64,000 nucleotides of DNA. Origin: Rhyzopertha dominica. Lineage: Eukaryota > Arthropoda > Insecta > Coleoptera > Bostrichidae. The stretch spans positions 10,230,001 through 10,294,000 of the forward strand of contig QCXZ01000137.1 of the NCBI GenBank assembly GCA_025024175.1, read 5' to 3'. Under the pieces are notes generated by a model. It saw only the letters and a list, made by a program, of their open reading frames with translations, ran no database searches and had not been told where the DNA came from. Numbering within the stretch: the first letter of the stretch is position 1; each line of letters begins with the position of its first letter. The position numbers and the translations under genes were made by a program. Positions 22,832 through 34,146 of the stretch are shown in pieces.

Positions 22832-24235
22832 AAAAACGTCTGTTTCTATTGTGTTTCTCGACTGTGTTTTTTTTTGTTTTAGAACATTTAATGCTTTGAA
22901 ACACCTTGCTTGTGTCATACGTGGTACTAAAGGAAAGAGATTAAAAAAAGAAGCATGCTGTGAGTTTTACTGTATATTTTTTGTATGTATGTATTGACGG
23001 TTCTGCGCGGTATTGGTTAGTTAAATGGTTATTGTAAGGATACACCACATATTATTCAGTGTATCTATTGCAGTTGTTGCTTTTGTTTGGTCCAGATATT
23101 GCTACCGCAAATTATTTTTCTCCGAATTAAAGTTGTTTATGTTGCTTTTTAGTGTTCTGCTCAGTAAGACATAAAAGATACACAGTATCATGTAAATCGG
23201 GACAGGACCGACAAAGGGTTGACAGAGCATTTTTCTGGCATGCTGACGTAATAAGTGAGAACGAGTGTTGGTTAATTGTAAGTTATAAAACGAAGATTCA
23301 TATCATTGATTTGTTCACTATAGCGAAGATAAACTGTTGATCTTCTTTGAGTGTCTGTTGCGTTGTTATGTGATATATGAAATTTTGCATTATGTAATGT
23401 AAATACCAAATAGTCATGATTTGAGTGCAGAACCTCAAACTTAAACCACTGATGGTATAATCAACCGCTGATATATCGCTAATGGTTGCTTGCTTTGTAA
23501 ATACGTTGTGATAGTTTAGATCACTTTATCTACACTATTTACACTACTACACGTATAAAAAATATTGAAGATGTTGGTGATTAACACGATCGAAACCCTA
23601 AGAGCTGTAATACCAAATGATATATTTAATCTGAATCTTTTTAGATACTTTTCAAGTAATGCTGAAATGCTTAATGTCAGAACATCCTTTTTACCGGGAA
23701 ACTACCCGCATGTAGACTAAAGAAACAGTTAATATATTTTATTATTAACGGTAAACAAATCACAGTTCAATACTTACTTCCTGCAGCTCTGTAGCATGAC
23801 TTCATTGAAATAGTTTGATAAACGTCTTTCGCTGTGAGATTACAGTCAGTTGTGATACCATTATGAAAGAGTCGTTAAGTGAATAGATTTCTCAGCTCTT
23901 TACAGATGCCACTAGAACATGTACGTTTTCCATCCTAGTAGCGTGCCTAATGTAGCCTCCTAGATGTTTAAAGAACTCCTAATCAGTTAGCAATCGGTTT
24001 TTCTTGAATTGACCTAAAACCTTTTACAGTTTACCCAAATTTCAATATCAAGGGCTTATTCCTTAGAATTAGCTTGTAGTTTGCAAGATTTAAGTATAGT
24101 ATGCCTACCAAACAAGCCTAGCAATGAATTTCAGATAATATTGAGCTTACTGTCTTACCAGTTCTGGAATATTGTCCAAAGGAGCGTGTCTAAAAATCAC
24201 TCTTGGAATGTGTTAAAAAGTTAAGTGCTGACCTC
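22832..24235. other. AT-rich stretch with weak coding-like traces
   Basis: On the minus strand 23783-23832 is bracketed by a CTCACAG-like acceptor and a GAA|GTAAGTATT donor and is open in one frame, a weak micro-exon candidate. On the plus strand VLPVLEYCPKERV at about 24150-24190 faintly resembles the post-RT segment of LINEs (PxLEYxSxVW). Neither is secure. Confidence 0.25.
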
Positions 24236-24239
24236 ACTA

Positions 24240-25430
24240 GTGATATTAACAGATTACATTAATAGAAGCACGGTAGCCACCTCCTTCTGGTTCTATGGAC
24301 CCATTTGCTTTGTGAAGGCGCTTCACTACCGCAATCGCAAATTGCTGGGTTTTGCCTCATCTGCTATTGTCTTCTTCTACGCTTCGCCATTTTTCCTAAT
24401 TCCTTTGCCCCGCTTCTTGGCTTCTTCATTCATTTGATCTTCTCTTCGAAATCTGCATTGGCTCTCTAGTTGCTTGCCAAACCGCCTAATTCGTGTTGAT
24501 TTTGTTATTTGTTGAACATCTTTCTACAATTGTTTTCATTTGTGGTTACTGGTCCACATATAAAAACTGAGTCCTTTTTCTTCCCTAAATACACAACAAC
24601 GGATCCAACTGCTGTTTTGTTTATTTTTATCTTGCAGTTTTTACTTACTTTCTTGCCCTTCTTGTACCTCGTTATTTCTCAACTTTGATGTATGTTCGCT
24701 TTCTTCCGATCCTCATATACTTCGTTTTTATTTGTGTTATTTCTAGCCTTATTTTTCTTAGTTTAGGCCTCATTTACCTTAACTTTTAGGCTTTAGCTAT
24801 TTGCTATGGGTTCTAGCTGTCCTGCCGACAATCCATTTATTTTTGTTATAGCTTTCTTTGGCTATGCCATTTGGAATCCAAAGTATTTTTAATAGTGTTG
24901 CTAGTTTTGCCAGGATTCCATCTTTCTGTGTCGTTCAGTATTGTGTTTCATCAACGGCCAACTTGAAATCTGTGAAAATGATATGTATCTTTATATGCTT
25001 TCACGGCTCTCTTATACTTTCTGCTTTACAGGGTGGATTGCGCCTATGGACATTCTTGCTGCGCTTTAAGTCATTCTGGTGTTGCACTATTCCTTTTGTT
25101 TTGTATGGGTATTTGTTTTTCCGTTGGGCCAGTAGTAGGCGCTTCGTATATTATATTCTAAGGGCTTACTACTTCAGAATAGGTACCATCATCCAGATGT
25201 GTACTCGCTAGGCAATTTTTTTTAAAGCCAAATTAACCTTCTGAGCTTTCTTATCACTCCTTCTCTGATGGAACCTTTTCTATATCCTCCATATTTTCTT
25301 CTTCATCATTTGTTAGTTTTTATTATTTTTCTAAGCTTGCCGTTATCATTGTGATGAAATAGTTTCCCCATTCTACTTTATCAACTATGCATCGATTTCA
25401 ATTCCAGTCTCATTAGTACTTTGTATAAAC
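24240..25430 (-). other. Strand-asymmetric (pyrimidine-rich plus strand) block, possibly old retroelement
   Basis: The plus strand is strikingly C/T-rich for over 1 kb. The complementary purine-rich strand gives basic, lysine/arginine/glutamate-rich broken frames (for example ESQCRFRREDQMNEEAKKRG near 24450), as old LINE coding strands often do. No diagnostic motif was found and the plus-strand 117-codon frame (24858-25211) has no domain. Confidence 0.25.
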
Positions 25431-25599
25431 GGGAACACCACATAAAGTTAAAATTTTTACAGTTAAGAGCACTTATTATTACCTATACATAGCATAACAA
25501 TTTTATTGCTTTCCATGAATTTTACAGACCTTTGATTTGGGAATGTATACTTATGATCAAATACAGTGCTAATATAATACGGACAGCCTACTATTATTC

Positions 25600-26400
25600 T
25601 ACCCCAAAGGTATTCTGCATAGATTCGCTCGTTACCAATACATTCTGCGTGTTCCGTTGCTAGACATGCTTCGATCTACTGGAAATGGGATCAAAACGCC
25701 CAGCCAGCTGTCTATAATTCCCATATTCTCTTCGACATACCCCGAACCATTGTATTCGCAGTCGCTTCCGCCTATTAGCAGAAACCATCGAAATCTTATA
25801 ATGCTGCGGCGTACGCCCTGCATACTCGCGGTCTAATTACAAAGAGGTTGTTAGTAGCGACACCGTTAAAGACATTAAAGAGTACGTAACGGGGAAATTC
25901 GGCTTGCTAACGATGAGGTTGGAAAGCGCTCCCACCAAAAAGTTCACCCCGAAGTTGCAGCGTGCCGTGGCCCCCCAATGATTCTCAGCTGTATCAAGGC
26001 ACGCGATAGGTTACAGTCTTGCGTGAAAGCCGATGCAGATGTCGGTGTTTTATCTGAAGTTTGATATTAATTAAGGAAATGCTGATAAATGCCGCTGTGG
26101 AGGAACGCTGGGAAAACAAGATATGCTGGATTATGCTAAAATCATAGGAAGGGGCCCAGATGCCTCTTTGTTTGTCGGGCCTGAATAGGAATTGAGAGAT
26201 TTATCTATTCGTTATGGAATAACATTCGATATTCGTTCATTAAGCTTGTAGAAGAGTTGCTCTTTATTTTTTGACTAACTCTAAGGTATTCCCTAATAAA
26301 GTTCGTGATTTATAGTCGTACTGACACGTATGTCGGGCCGAAAGGCGCGGTGCCAGTTTTCTGAGGAAGTGCGATAAATTAATTGAAAAGCTTTGCACAA
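25600..26400. promoter_or_regulatory. GC-elevated island 9
   Basis: Large complex block with GC well above the flanks, rich in CpG and without a recognisable protein frame. Several homeodomain-type AT words (TAATTA, TTAATTAA) are interspersed. Candidate enhancer-type conserved DNA. Confidence 0.38.
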
Positions 26401-26890
26401 CAAATTATATCGAAAGAGTGTTTTCGAAAAATACAGTTAATGAAATGACGATCATTGCTTAATTAAATAAATTCACTGCTAGTAGCTTTCCTTCACTGAT
26501 TTGTATTATCTGTTTGTTTCATTTTACTGATAGATTGTGAGATTTATAGATAAGCGAATGCCTACATGGCATATAAATGATCGTGTCCAATATTTTATCT
26601 TTATACGTCACCACTGCTCGTCTGTACTTAACATCTAAATTTTAATTAGTTCACCGTTCGTTTTCGTTGTTACAGATGCGTTAAGAATTCCTGACATTTC
26701 TATTTTTTTTAAATAATTCTAATCAACATTAGATCAGTATGATTTCGTAACAAATCTAGGCATATTTCTCCCGTTACATTGTTAGATGAGAAAAGGATTG
26801 AACAATACATTACAATGACTATTAAAAGTAAAAAATAAATTACAATTGTCACAATTGGTTGGCTTATTAACTCACAAAATTTCAAACGTT
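26401..26890. other. AT-rich non-coding sequence
   Basis: Nothing recognised; probably the region beyond the 3' end of the adjacent LINE relic. Confidence 0.45.
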
Positions 26891-26894
26891 AGTG

Positions 26895-27300
26895 CTAATC
26901 ATCTTCATTAAGTTCACCAGTGCGATGAACATAGTTTTGATGAAATTTGTCATTTTATAAAATTGTTTGGTATACCAATTTCTGTTATAGGGGACAAAAT
27001 GTTTTTTATTCTAATAGAAACATAGGCTTTTGTAAAATCAATTTTGAATTCGTAATATGCCGTTTGTATTTCCTTGGGCACAATCATTTCGTGTATTATT
27101 AGAAATCTTTACGAAATCCACACTGATGCTCTCGTTTTCTGCGTATACGTGTAGTCTATTTCGAATAAACGCTGTAGATATTTTGTACGTTGTGTTTAGT
27201 AACGCGATCCATTATAGTTAATCAAAATCGCTTTATCTCCCATTTTATGTAGTGGAATTATTATACCTTCCTTCCATGTTTCTGGAATTTCTTATTGTTG
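26895..27300 (-). pseudogene. LINE reverse transcriptase relic (finger/palm part)
   Basis: The minus strand gives EIPETWKEGIIIPLHKMGDK (27292-27233), then NYNG and a shifted block matching 'LLNTxYKIFxxxIRNRL', then CGFRKDF (about 27120-27100), IHEMI and KEIQTAYYEFKIDFTKAYVS (about 27075-27015). The last stretch is the first RT catalytic block, with Asp of 'IDFxKAYD'. The following residues IGIPNNFIK also fit. Several frameshifts; the YxDD block is not found. It belongs to the same broad RT type as the relic at 3.3-4.3 kb. Confidence 0.85.
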
Positions 27301-28835
27301 CCCTATTCTCAAAGTTAACGTGGCCCAATCCCCAACTTTTACTACCTCAGTCTCAGCAAGCTTTCCTCGATTTCTTATTTATTTGCTACTCAAACTGTGA
27401 GTTAATTAAACATACACTCATAATGGGTGCACTCCAGAAAGAAGGCAGACGTGCTGTGGACAATTGTCGCTAGACAGTTAAATTACTGGCATGTCTTTTA
27501 CTATTCCTATTCACCCATGCCATTCGCTCCGTTCAAATTATGGACGATGTTACATTCCTAAGGTGCGACTTCTTTGCTGGCGCGCATTATACGTACATGT
27601 TTTTCTTTAATTGCATTTGCCGTGACTCATTCTTCATTTTTTAAAGTGGAGTCTACCATATGTTTAACCGATACGTTCAAACTTTTGCACTGATTTGTGT
27701 TTGTGTGGAAAAAGCTTTGATTTACATTACGCATGAGACGCAAGCAATTGTCACTGTTTGCAGTACCTTACAGTTTTGAAATGTGTTTTTCAAAACATAA
27801 TGTAAAGCTTACTTCTTTGAGCTACCCACACTGCTTGTCTAGCTAAGTTGTGTCTGTTTATCCTAAATCGCAATTTTGCTATCTTTTTTAACGTTTACTG
27901 CACCAGCTTTGTAAAAAAACACTTTCACACTTCGCAGTCCTTTCCCTATCATTTCTTTCAGCACCAGTACACCTTAAATGAAATGCACCTTTATGTGGTG
28001 CTTGTAATATATTTTATCTGCCTTTGGTCTATTAAGACAGCTAAACCGTTGTTCAAACCCCATAGACTCGAATTCCTTTTTACTTCTGACAGCTTACCAG
28101 CTTACCACTCGTTTCATCAAGTCCTTTATAAACCTTAGCCTTGTACTGAAGTAATTTTGTGTTCACAGTTACCAGGTTCAGGTTACCTTTAAATCAAGTT
28201 TGACTCTTAACCATACTTTTCTTTTGGTGAATTTCTTTCACTGTCTGGTGGTCGTTGCCGATCACCTTTAAAACTATTTCTTCTGCTCCTAGGTACCCGA
28301 AGCTACAAAAAATACTGTACTGTAAAATGGCTTGACGTTATGACTGTTTATGGATTTCTTACTTTCACCGTTACTCACTGACAGGTCATAACAGATGATG
28401 TAAATTTAACTTAAAAGTTGTGGATATATAGGGCAGTCGAACAATTTCGGGAATCTAGTTGCCCAGACTGTTCAGCAACAAATGTGTCCTGACATTGCAT
28501 AGTCTGTCAGATCTTAGTTATCTTTATTATTAATAATTAGTTTGTGGTCGTGCTTCGCTGCAGTATCACTGTCATGTCGCATACAACGAAATATAGGCAA
28601 ACTTGCATGTATGTTGGACCTCAATACACGGCCCAAAAAAAGGTCGAGTCAAATGGTGCAAAAAATGTTGAATAGATTTAATAATGAACGATATTGTTGC
28701 ACGATATATTCTTATGAGCCGAAAACCAAGCAACAACCGACAGTTTTAGTGTTTGTTGATGAAAATTAGCTGACAAAACTTGTTCGATCGACTTCCTAAT
28801 GTCGATAATATCCAGTACCTATTTTGGCAAGATCC
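27301..28835. other. AT-rich stretch with pyrimidine-rich plus strand
   Basis: Sequence just above 27300 may still be LINE upstream DNA in minus orientation, but no motif is clear. 27840-28330 has a 96-codon plus frame without domains; its complement is purine-rich and broken. Nothing secure. Confidence 0.4.
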
Positions 28836-28839
28836 TAAA

Positions 28840-29355
28840 ATTTTTGCGCTTTCTGTCGTTGGCTCCACCGCACCCATTTTTCAATTCGACTAAACGTTCT
28901 CCTTCAAGCTCACACCACGCAAAGTCGCCATCCATTGTCCCAGAGCCAAACAACTCCAACAAAGAACCACAAATCGCCGTTTACCCTTAGCTAAGTAGGT
29001 ACGCACCTAGCTTACCAGTGTGTAACGCATAAAAAAGCGTAATTACATGGCGGTGGGTAACGAGACATGGATGCAGTGCGCAACAATTTAAGTACGGCAC
29101 GACTGTGCGACCCTACGACTGTGTCACGTCCATACAGCGGAGTAAATCACGAAGATGATGCAGATTGCAGCTCAGACGGACAAAAAGAGTGCCAAGGCAG
29201 CCGCTACGCACGGACCTTCTCCGGAACGGAATAATAAGGCCGGAGTTGCCGAACGTTTCGGTGAAATCTTCTAAAAAGTCTCGCGAGAGAAAAAAAAGTG
29301 GAGCACAACGAGAGGGATTTTGTTTCTGTGCTCCCCCACTGATACTGTTATAAGA
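28840..29355. promoter_or_regulatory. GC-elevated island 10
   Basis: Complex GC-elevated block. It contains AATTACATGGCGGT at 29041-29054, shared exactly with the island at 15.9 kb. Overlapping domain-less open frames on both strands (28799-28990, 29113-29382, 29165-29353) argue for low stop density from GC content rather than for coding. Confidence 0.38.
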
Positions 29356-29945
29356 GAGCGAGGTATAGTTAACAAAGGACATGTATTCATAGACGAACGC
29401 TTTACCAATTACTGCTAAAAAGCCACATGTATAAAAAAACGTGGAAAGTGCGGTTATGCTTACTCCTTAATTAGTTGACAGGTTTAATAAGTTTTTAGAA
29501 ATAAGACCAGTTTTCGATAATTCCACCCATCCATTCATCCGCCCATTTGGTCTTTAGTCTTTAGATTTGTCCTTTACAATTTGTTGCAAAAGGTTTCGGA
29601 AAACGTGGCAACTGCGTTCACTTATTTTTTAAATGCGTGACTACTCCAAGGTACTTGCAGGACAGTTATTCAATGATAAATTGATCAACGATAAAATGCA
29701 TATAAAGTTAGGCACCTGTTACAGGCATTGTGAATACCACATATGCTACATACCGACTTGTAAAGGTAAGACATAAATGAGATATAACGAGAAACCTCAA
29801 AAGTTAATTCTGTACAGTAAAAGAGGCAACAGTAAATGCGGTCACTAGAAGTAAGCACCATCCATAATTAAGTAGAAAAAATTTAAAATCGCCATAGGGC
29901 GGCCTTAAGTAGTTCAGTGGGAATACTCCAACTGTGATTTCACCA
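29356..29945. other. AT-rich non-coding sequence
   Basis: Nothing recognised beyond the tail of the adjacent LINE relic. Confidence 0.45.
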
Positions 29946-29949
29946 AAAT

Positions 29950-31000
29950 AAAATAAAGAGATAAAGTAATAAAGTATATTAATAGCACAGCACACAGACA
30001 TTCTATCCAGTTCATACTGCAAACACAATTGGTCTTCGCTATGTCTATCCGAGAGAATATCTTCAGGTTGGCAGCTTTGAAGCAGCTTCTCAGGACGAAT
30101 TGTATCAACCATATCATTAACATACAGTATAAAAAGCAACGTCCCAGTATTGGATCCTTAGGGCACTCTAGATGTAGCAACATATGTTTCTACATTTAAC
30201 GCTAAGCTGATGATCTTGCAAATGTGAGCGAGTGTGTCGATTTTATTGAACTCTATCGTCCAAGCCTTCTGCCATAAACTGACTAAAGCAAGCTAGGCTA
30301 GACGCAGTTAACCTTTCGCACATAAAACCATGCTGACATAATAAAGTGCTGTTTTCAATGCTTTTATGTAGCTATTGACATAAAAACCTTCCAAGCATTT
30401 TTTGGAAAATTACAAAGGACAGGCGCTCTATAATTATAAATATTGTTTACATGACCGTTTTCTAATATTAGAGAGACAAAGGATTTCCTCTAGATATCCG
30501 GCATAGCAGTAGACGTTTTTAGAACCATATAGAATAAATAGAATAGTGGTGTGGAAGAAATACTAATACAGTCTCTTAAGAGGAAGTGACGAATATTATC
30601 TATCTCAGGAGTAAAAGAATTCTTAGCTTATCTTCAGAAGAATTAGGAAACAACGTTTTAAGTTGAAGATTTTCAGTAGGCAGGTATATTCGACGTTTAC
30701 ATCCTAAAACATGTAGCAAAAGCATTTATAACAGCTTGCGGAGTTGAATACCCATGGTCATCCAATTTCATAGAACCGAAATGAGCATGGTCCCTTTACT
30801 GTTTAGAATGAAAGATTAAAACTCTTTGGATTCATTCGTGGTGTCTTGATCTGGACTGGTGAAGAGCTTTATTCCTGTCGGGGGTCTTTAAATTGGCGTT
30901 TAGATATGGAAATCATTTAGGTATACTTCGTTCAAAAATGCTGTAAAATATTTCGTAGAATTTGTTGACACATGTGTCTTTAGCATACTGAATATTAGGC
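29950..31000 (-). pseudogene. Jockey-like LINE ORF2 relic (linker through RT palm)
   Basis: Blocks in order on the minus strand: the pre-RT linker GSMKLDDHGYSTPQAVINAF (about 30780-30725); HFLLRDCISISSTPLFYLF (about 30590-30535); NYRAPVLCNF (about 30450); QHGFMCERLTAS (about 30335); then a jump past the missing 'DFSKAFD' block to TSRVP and LLFILYVNDMVDTI (about 30170-30105, RT motif B/C region). LKIFSRIDIA follows, where the FADD aspartates have decayed to AAN, and SEDQLCLQYELDRMSV (about 30050-30000). Frames change repeatedly. It is a dead copy, truncated at both ends. Confidence 0.88.
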
Positions 31001-32025
31001 AAAAACGACCAATTTATTATTGTGAAGAAAATAATCGTATAACTGATAAAAGTTGGCATATGTATAACAAACACCGAGCTAACTGCGCCATGAAGTGTTA
31101 AGTCCTTCTGATCTTTTCTTGATTCATCAACCAGCTTTTAGCTTCTGGTGCAGTAAGTAGGTGTCTTCTACCGTGCTACATATTATGCTCTAGAAACATG
31201 TTGGATTAAAGTTTTGAAAATTTCGAAATGACATGGTCCACATGGTAAGTTCAACGGAACGACTTGCGCTGGAGTAGTGCCTACTGTTCATGCTTTTGCG
31301 TAGGCTTATTCAATAAAGGTATTTATCTAGCTCAGCGAGGAAAGTCCACCATTTACATGATTTTTAAATCTGTATATATAACAACGTGCAAATATCACAG
31401 TCTAGTGAACCATATTTAGGGATGTCCCACAGCTACCTAGAAAACTACAAGAAACACTTGCTGCAGGTGGAAAACCTTTTAACAGGGTGTCATGAGGTGC
31501 ATGTCATTGTGAAATGTCAAAAACTGTGGAATGTTCCGTTTGTATCTGAAACGTGAGTCACAAGGTTCCCACTTGGGATGAGTATTGTTCGCTATTTTCT
31601 TATCAGCGATACTATACGTTGATCTAATAATTGTAACACATCTTTTTATACTGATGAGCAATATTTTTGCTGTATCAGGACACTCCTTAGGTAACTAGAT
31701 GTTGAGTATATGCAATTGCGCCATTTTGACGTGTTAGGTTAAACATTTAATTTAAGTGTATTTACCCCCAGCATTGCTGCGTCTTGTTTTTTCAAGAACA
31801 TCAAAATTGCATGAATGACGTAATTTAAAAAAAAATTATTTAAACTAGAAGTCTTAATGGTTACATAATTACAAATCAAATCATTCGAGAGCAACTTGCA
31901 GTGAGTCTGGAAGAAGTTAAATCAATAAATAGGATATATGTAATAATAGAAAAGCCCATGAAGATTTCGTAAAAAGGAATAAGCAACAATTTTTGCTCTA
32001 CCAGTTAGCAACAGCGATGTTTCAG
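31001..32025. other. AT-rich stretch, probably upstream LINE remnant then unique DNA
   Basis: 31001-31350 may contain the decayed endonuclease-RT linker of the adjacent minus-strand LINE, but no motif is clear. No feature beyond that. Confidence 0.35.
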
Positions 32026-32029
32026 TCTC

Positions 32030-32640
32030 GATACCGCTTATAATCGCATCTCAATTTTTAATTATCTCCTACTCCCAACCCACCGATGAGCTAATCACTC
32101 TTAACAGCTCTAAGACGTTGACCGTCTTTAGCGGCAGCTCAAATACCAATCAAATCATCAAATGATTGCCGCGATCTGATCGGATATCATGATGGCAGTC
32201 GTTTAGCCGGTAGGCGGCGTTGAAAATTTGATACTCTCATGTTTTTTGATTCCGCGGACAGAACCCAAAGGCGTCGCGGGTGTTGTGTTTGGGGGACATT
32301 TACACCAATTAAGTGTCCGTGCCGTTCGTTTTCTTCGTGCCAGGAGGCAGTAAACGGGAAGCGGGAAGACGGGCATTCCAGGGGTCGCTCAATCCAACGA
32401 ATCGCTACAGCAATTGCAGAAGTTACTAAGGGAATAAAAGCAAATGGCCCGCGCCTTCGGATAATGGCCCGAATTAAATTAGGCCGATCTCGGCACTTGC
32501 ACTGGAAAAAATATATATTGGGCCATCTGCTTTTATTTTAGAATCTCTAGTGCCGCCGACGCGTTCCTCGACTCCGCTAATATACATTTATAACGCGCTC
32601 TTTTGATGCGGTTAACGTCCTCGGGCGAAACTCTAATGTT
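32030..32640. promoter_or_regulatory. GC-elevated island 11 with an inverted repeat
   Basis: Complex block with TALE/homeodomain-like words (ATCAAATCATCAAATGATTG, 32155-32174). Also holds a spaced inverted repeat: AATAAAAGCAAATGGCCC (32433-32450) against GGGCCATCTGCTTTTATT (32520-32537), one mismatch, about 69 bp apart. The 100-codon plus frame (32239-32541) overlaps this and lacks a domain. Confidence 0.4.
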
Positions 32641-33041
32641 TAACGATACTTTTTCCAGGAGTTTCTATTATCTTTATTAGTTTTCTAAAGCTGTACGGTT
32701 TACGCGTTCAGATATCGCGGAATGGCTACGCAGATGGGCCGTTATTCACACTGAATCTGTCGTCTCTTTTCTGCAGATGTGACTTCATCACTTGCTTTTG
32801 TTCTGCCGTTTCCTAATAAGCTAATTTTAATATCTATTGTAGGTATATGTCCTAACTTTAAGTTTAAAAGAGCAACAAATAAATCATAAGTACTTCAATG
32901 TTACTGAAGGACTTCTTGTGTTTAGATAAATAAATTAATCTTACGGAAGAGATTATCAACTAACAAAATTCAGAACTTAAAGATTGGGACTCATACACTG
33001 ACGCCATGCATGTAGAACGTTGCTTATTCTGTGCGTAAATA
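32641..33041. other. AT-rich non-coding sequence
   Basis: Nothing recognised. Confidence 0.45.
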
Positions 33042-33044
33042 TAA

Positions 33045-34143
33045 GAGCNGTTTGCCACTATACTTATTTAAATACTNAAATAAGTTCTTAAAATTATCAT
33101 ACTGAAAATTAGATGCGCGCGCCGTTTCAATACAAGAAATAAGCGNAGGGTTTTGTTCTCAATTTGTAATTACAAATTCTTTTCAGTAAGTATTTCAATA
33201 TGTGCGTGTACGNCCTTTTGTAGTTCTAATCGTGATTTTTTCTACCTAAAGCTAATCTAACCGCAATCTATTAAATTCAGTCTTTATACAATAGCAAATG
33301 CAACGTAAAGGTCTATCCTACTGCTAGAGAAAAGTAGACCTTAGATGTAACCTACCCATAAACAGTTACTTTTACTGTTGTTTGTGTTTGTGGTCACCCT
33401 GAATTACCACAATTTGTAGTTAAAAGTAAAAAAATGCCTGACTGAAAAAATTATTAAATGCATCAGCGTTGATACTAACAATGATATTGCAAGGAGAACG
33501 AATGTTCATGGCTTCTTAAATGTGCTGAAAGAAGATCTGCTAATAAGAGATCCAGCAGCATATAAAAATTTTCTACAAATGAGCAATGCTTCATTTGAAA
33601 AATTGTTTGAACTTATCCATAACAAAATAGGGAAACAGGGTACACAATTCCGTGAAAGCATTCCTTCCGTTTAATTTACAAAAGCATGACAACACATCAC
33701 GTTCCCGGGGTTGTCAAAAGTGTACTCACACCAATATACATATTCTAAGAGGCCTAAAACTGCATTTCATGTTGATGTATTGATTAGCTGGTAGTAGGAA
33801 GGAAGTCAGCCCAAAATAACAGATAGCCCCTATTCAAAAGTTTATTTCGCCGATATCAGTACATAAGCTGCCTAATCGCACAACCCTGCTTATTGCGTAG
33901 GTTCGAAAAGTAGGTTCTGTCATTGAGTATAACCATTGGTTCTATGAACGTTTTGTTTATAAACGGTAAAACAGGTTAGTGCGCATCGATCTGCGCAGTT
34001 TCAACACGAAGTATGGAAATTCAGTACAAGAAAATAGAACGTGGGCTAATTTCTTGTATTGAAACGGCGCACGCATCCAGTTTCCGTATAATAATTTTAA
34101 GAACTTATTTCAGTACTTAAAGAAGTATAGTGGCAAACGGCTC
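33045..34143 (+). mobile_element. Internally deleted PIF/Harbinger element, copy 2
   Basis: Same family as copy 1, in opposite orientation, with the same long TIRs (GAGCNGTTTGCCACTATACT at the left end) and a TAA duplication on each side (33042-33044, 34144-34146). The internal HARBI1-like region (about 33380-33690) aligns with copy 1 at high identity but carries stops and changes: a TAG in the LYLKVKK region, a three-base deletion, and a TAA just after RESIPSV. It therefore no longer has the 119-codon frame. Four ambiguous bases fall in the left part. Distinct TTA and TAA duplications show two independent insertions. Confidence 0.9.
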
Positions 34144-34146
34144 TAA

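Noticed and set aside
24140..24235. LINE-like VLPVLEYCPKERV on the plus strand
   Set aside because: A single short block without neighbours; too weak to call a relic.
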